Below the pieces are notes generated by a model that saw only the letters and a program-made list of their open reading frames with translations, was not told the origin of the DNA and searched no databases. Of a stretch of DNA of 64,000 nucleotides, positions 57,860-64,000 are shown piece by piece. Position 1 is the stretch's first letter, and each line of letters starts with the position of its first letter. The stretch covers positions 4,383,384 to 4,447,383 of the forward strand of contig CM026428.1 of the NCBI GenBank assembly GCA_014871385.1. Direction: 5' to 3'. The translations under genes and the position numbers were made by a program. The stretch is from Ceratodon purpureus. Its lineage: Eukaryota > Streptophyta > Bryopsida > Pseudoditrichales > Ditrichaceae.

Positions 57860-58792
57860 GTCCTGGCATATAAAGCAAGGACACACTCTGTACCATTTGT
57901 AACTTTAATCATGTGAGCTTTCTCCACCTCTCTCAAAGCTCTCTTCAAATCATAGGAACAATCAAGTTCTTTTGACCTTGAAAATAATAACTGAGAGGTA
58001 ACCTCGGCGTTGAGCGCGGATGGGCGCATAAACTTCCGGTTCAAGAGTATGCAACACATCCGGCCCCATACCTAAAACCAACATCCTGAACCACTTCTCA
58101 AAAACACGGGTTCGGATACATTGACGGCTTTAGGCACGCTTACCTAAATGCAAGGGGAACCCCTCAAACGCGTCATGGTACCATAAACCAACACACCATC
58201 ATCATCTACCATTCCCTCACCCCAGATCCACTTCCGGAGTACATGTCACCGCATTTAGGACCCCGGAACGGGTTTGGAGTCGTCGTCTCCGCGAAGGCTT
58301 GAGCTGCGCTTGAACCGATCAAGGGACGATTCGTCGCAGCGACCAGATCTCGAGGCAGGCGCCGTGATCTCACAACCTCGTAGCTCGGTGGAGTCCGGAG
58401 CTCGGTGATGCGGGCGATGGTGACGTTGGTGACGTGATTGCCATTCCGGGATCTTCATTTTTATGACTGTTGCATTGGTTTCGTCACTCTGAAGGTTGCG
58501 CAGAAGAGGTTGGAAGGGTTTTGCGACGGTTTGGAGGACATTGTGTTGGTTGGAGCTCTGGGGGATTCGGCAGGAAGGGGGGATATGGATTGAGGATGGT
58601 GGCGGGGAATTGGATCGGGGTGATGGCGTGCGGGGGTGAGCTCTGGGGGAGTTCGTGAGGAGGATTTGAGTGGGAGGGTGTGGTGGGATGGGTTGTTGAT
58701 GTTTGGGGAGGTGGTTTGAAGGAGGAGGGGGCGGAGGAGGGGGCGGAGGAGGAGGAAGAGGAGGAGGGGGTTGTAGGGTGAGGTTACGCAGG
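57860..58792 (+). promoter_or_regulatory. Katanin p60 upstream region (parent of the 53160 duplicate)
   Basis: Promoter and leader DNA of the katanin gene, of which 58020-58330 and 58660-58792 have counterparts at 53160-53560. A purine-rich GGAGG run (58720-58770) just before the ATG is expanded relative to the duplicate. No TATA box stands out. Confidence 0.5.
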
Positions 58793-62032
<3,240 letters not shown>

Positions 62033-64000
62033 GACTGGTGCCAAGAACGCAGCCAGGCTTGAACGATGTCCTCATTAATTTGAGCGCCTTCCCCATGTGC
62101 ATGTCATTGGCTCCCGGGACGTGTGTGGTCCATACCCTCTGACCGCGAGCAGTAGTTCACAAATCTTAAGTCAGTTTTGTTAGCAAAGCTTTTTTAGCTC
62201 GAGCCCTTTGGGTAAATTCTGTAATCATACTATTTATTACATGGTCAAGCGGGCTTGTACAGAGATGGATTTCAGCACCCACGCTGCTGGTGAGGTCTTG
62301 CTGCAAGATGACGGAAGCTCCAAGGGTTTCTCGTCATCATCTGGTTTCTTACACCCAAGCTGAATCTACTCAAATCTGCTGAAGTACACCGTCTTCTATT
62401 AGACGAAGACACTGTAGTTCACCGCCGTGTGACGATTCAGCATCAAGGGTGTACAACCCGAAAGTTTTCAATGAAATCATTTTTTCATATTTCCAATATT
62501 ACCTGCCGTAACGTCCGCTCTTAAACTTCACGCTTTATGTGAAACTCAGCCACACTCATGTCTGAATAGAAGACGGGTTGGTTGCAATCCCGGGACCAAA
62601 ATATCACCTGGCTGTGGAGCTAAATTTCCGAATGCGCCATGTGGTAGATCAGCGGAGCCCGGGGAAAAGCATGCCGTGGCACTGCCGTCGGATTGCCAAC
62701 AGTCCATTCGTGGAGAAATGATCGTAAATCAATTATCTTCTACTTTTGAGATCCCGGGAAGGCTCACACCCTCCTTGGATTCTAGATAACTCAGTGATGT
62801 GCAGATCGGCCGGACCCATCAGCCGTGTCCGGAATCTTTTCGCAATTCTCTGTCACTCTGGATCTTCCGTTAGGTTGGTTTCCAGCTTTGAAGTTTCTGG
62901 ATACAGGTGGAGTCGGCACAGAAATTGTACTGTGTGCTGGGATCTGAAAACCAGAGGCTTGTCCGATTGCTGCCACACAGGGTTGTTCGGAAGGCTGCTG
63001 CAAGGAGCAGCTGTTCGTGCAGCATTGGGAGACATAAGTTAATCCTTTCAGAAAGGTTTAAGAGCTGGGTGTTGACGGAGAAGGAGGTTTTGGATCTGAG
63101 GAGTTTGTGAGGAGTTTGTGGTGTTGCGCTTGCTTGGAGTGGGTGTCTTCGAGGGTTTGTAGGTTGGCTGCAGGAGTGGAGGTTGCATGGCAACGAGCGT
63201 GGGAGTTGGACCCTTTGGGGCCCTCACCACATTACCAGCTGCGACTTCTCAAAGCAGTGGGGGCAGGCCGAGCCGCACCGCGAGGTCGTTGCGAAAATCT
63301 TCGTGCCATGGAGTCGCGATGCCCGCGTCCTCGTCTTCCCAGCGGTTGAGATCTGGTTAGTGTGTTTCCTGAGATTGTTGGCTATGGCTTGCTTAATGGG
63401 TATAGTGGGTAGAGTGGAATTTTGCATGGATTGGTTGAGTTAGCCGGGCCTTCACTGGAGGAAGTTAGGCAAGCTTGTTTTACGATTTGTGTCGACGGAA
63501 TGCTTTATCCGGCTTTAAGGGCTGAATATTACGGAGAAAACAGGTTTGGGACTAGTTCGTTCGCCAGAGGGGCATTCTGTCTCTTCTCACGTCACGGGAA
63601 GAGTGTGTTTGGGATTTGAAAAGTGAGAGAAAAGACTACGACAAGGGGTTTCTAGGTGGTCTTTTTATGGAATTGATTGGAGTGGGCGTTCTCTGCTCTT
63701 GTAGAGTGTTGGTGGTTCTGAAGCAATTACGGAGTTAAAACTGAGGTCAAGTCAGATGTTTGTGTTGATTCTGATTACAATTGAATAGTATTTTAAGTCA
63801 CGTGATCACAGTTTGACATAACCCTATTTTGTGTGAGGAGTTTTTAGTCAGATGGCAATGAATGATGTTGAGAAAAGAAGTTGGAGTGAGATAGGAAGCT
63901 TTGAGGAAATATCTGATTGACTACACTACTGAAGTTACAAAATTGATGGAAATCAAATGAGCGATTCGGGGCATGTAGGCGTGTGTTTTGTGCAAAATTG
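62033..64000. other. Katanin 3' UTR and unassigned sequence to window end
   Basis: No gene recognised. GC-richer DNA at 62600-63450 has open frames on both strands, but none shows a family I know. It may be the 5' region of a gene continuing past the window. Confidence 0.35.

Overview
The window looks like nuclear DNA of a land plant, most probably a bryophyte (moss). The genes have many GT-AG introns of roughly 100-700 bp, TATA boxes and telo-box (AAACCCTA-type) motifs. They encode plant proteins: a transketolase with a long leader, a DUF1664 protein, a plant-type katanin p60 and an eight-cysteine lipid-transfer-like protein. The bryophyte assignment is inference from protein flavour and gene structure, and no species is claimed. 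All exon structures were read by eye from frames, splice dinucleotides and family similarity.

Layout. 1-6700 is AT-rich and gene-poor. It holds a diverged inverted copy of a dispersed repeat, a fold-back element, minisatellites and a clean 265-bp MITE just upstream of the first gene. 6858-10971 (+) is a complete nine-exon, divergent transketolase. 11573-13532 (-) is a kinase-like gene with a hydrophobic insertion inside the catalytic domain and an in-frame TAG near its C-terminus. 14639-31292 is a tandem array of two full units and one truncated unit (6.2, 7.3 and 3.1 kb). Each unit carries the same 90-codon gene with its own TATA box and heat-shock-element-like motif. Unit 2 carries two extra transposon insertions. 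32896-34266 (-) is a secreted glycine-rich protein gene.

34343-37760 is non-coding and contains a long (TA)n tract. 38198-43034 (+) is a 14-exon PUS3/DEG1 tRNA pseudouridine synthase. A decayed kinase fragment lies at 43480-43862 (-). 44463-45621 (+) encodes a lipid-transfer-like ectodomain with a transmembrane anchor. 47717-48133 (+) is one reading frame interrupted by a single TGA. 48870-52521 is an apparently intact pogo/Tigger-type transposon with matching terminal inverted repeats, a TA target duplication and an 816-codon transposase. It sits inside a copy of the same dispersed repeat found in the array. 53160-53870 is a partial, start-less duplicate of the katanin 5' end. 54042-55842 (+) encodes a DUF1664 protein. 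58793-62032 (+) is the complete katanin p60 gene.

The genes are separate single-gene transcription units. I see no operon or pathway cluster. The most unusual items are the kinase with a membrane-like insert, the mosaic tandem array of an orphan small gene, the intact pogo element and the disrupted katanin duplicate.
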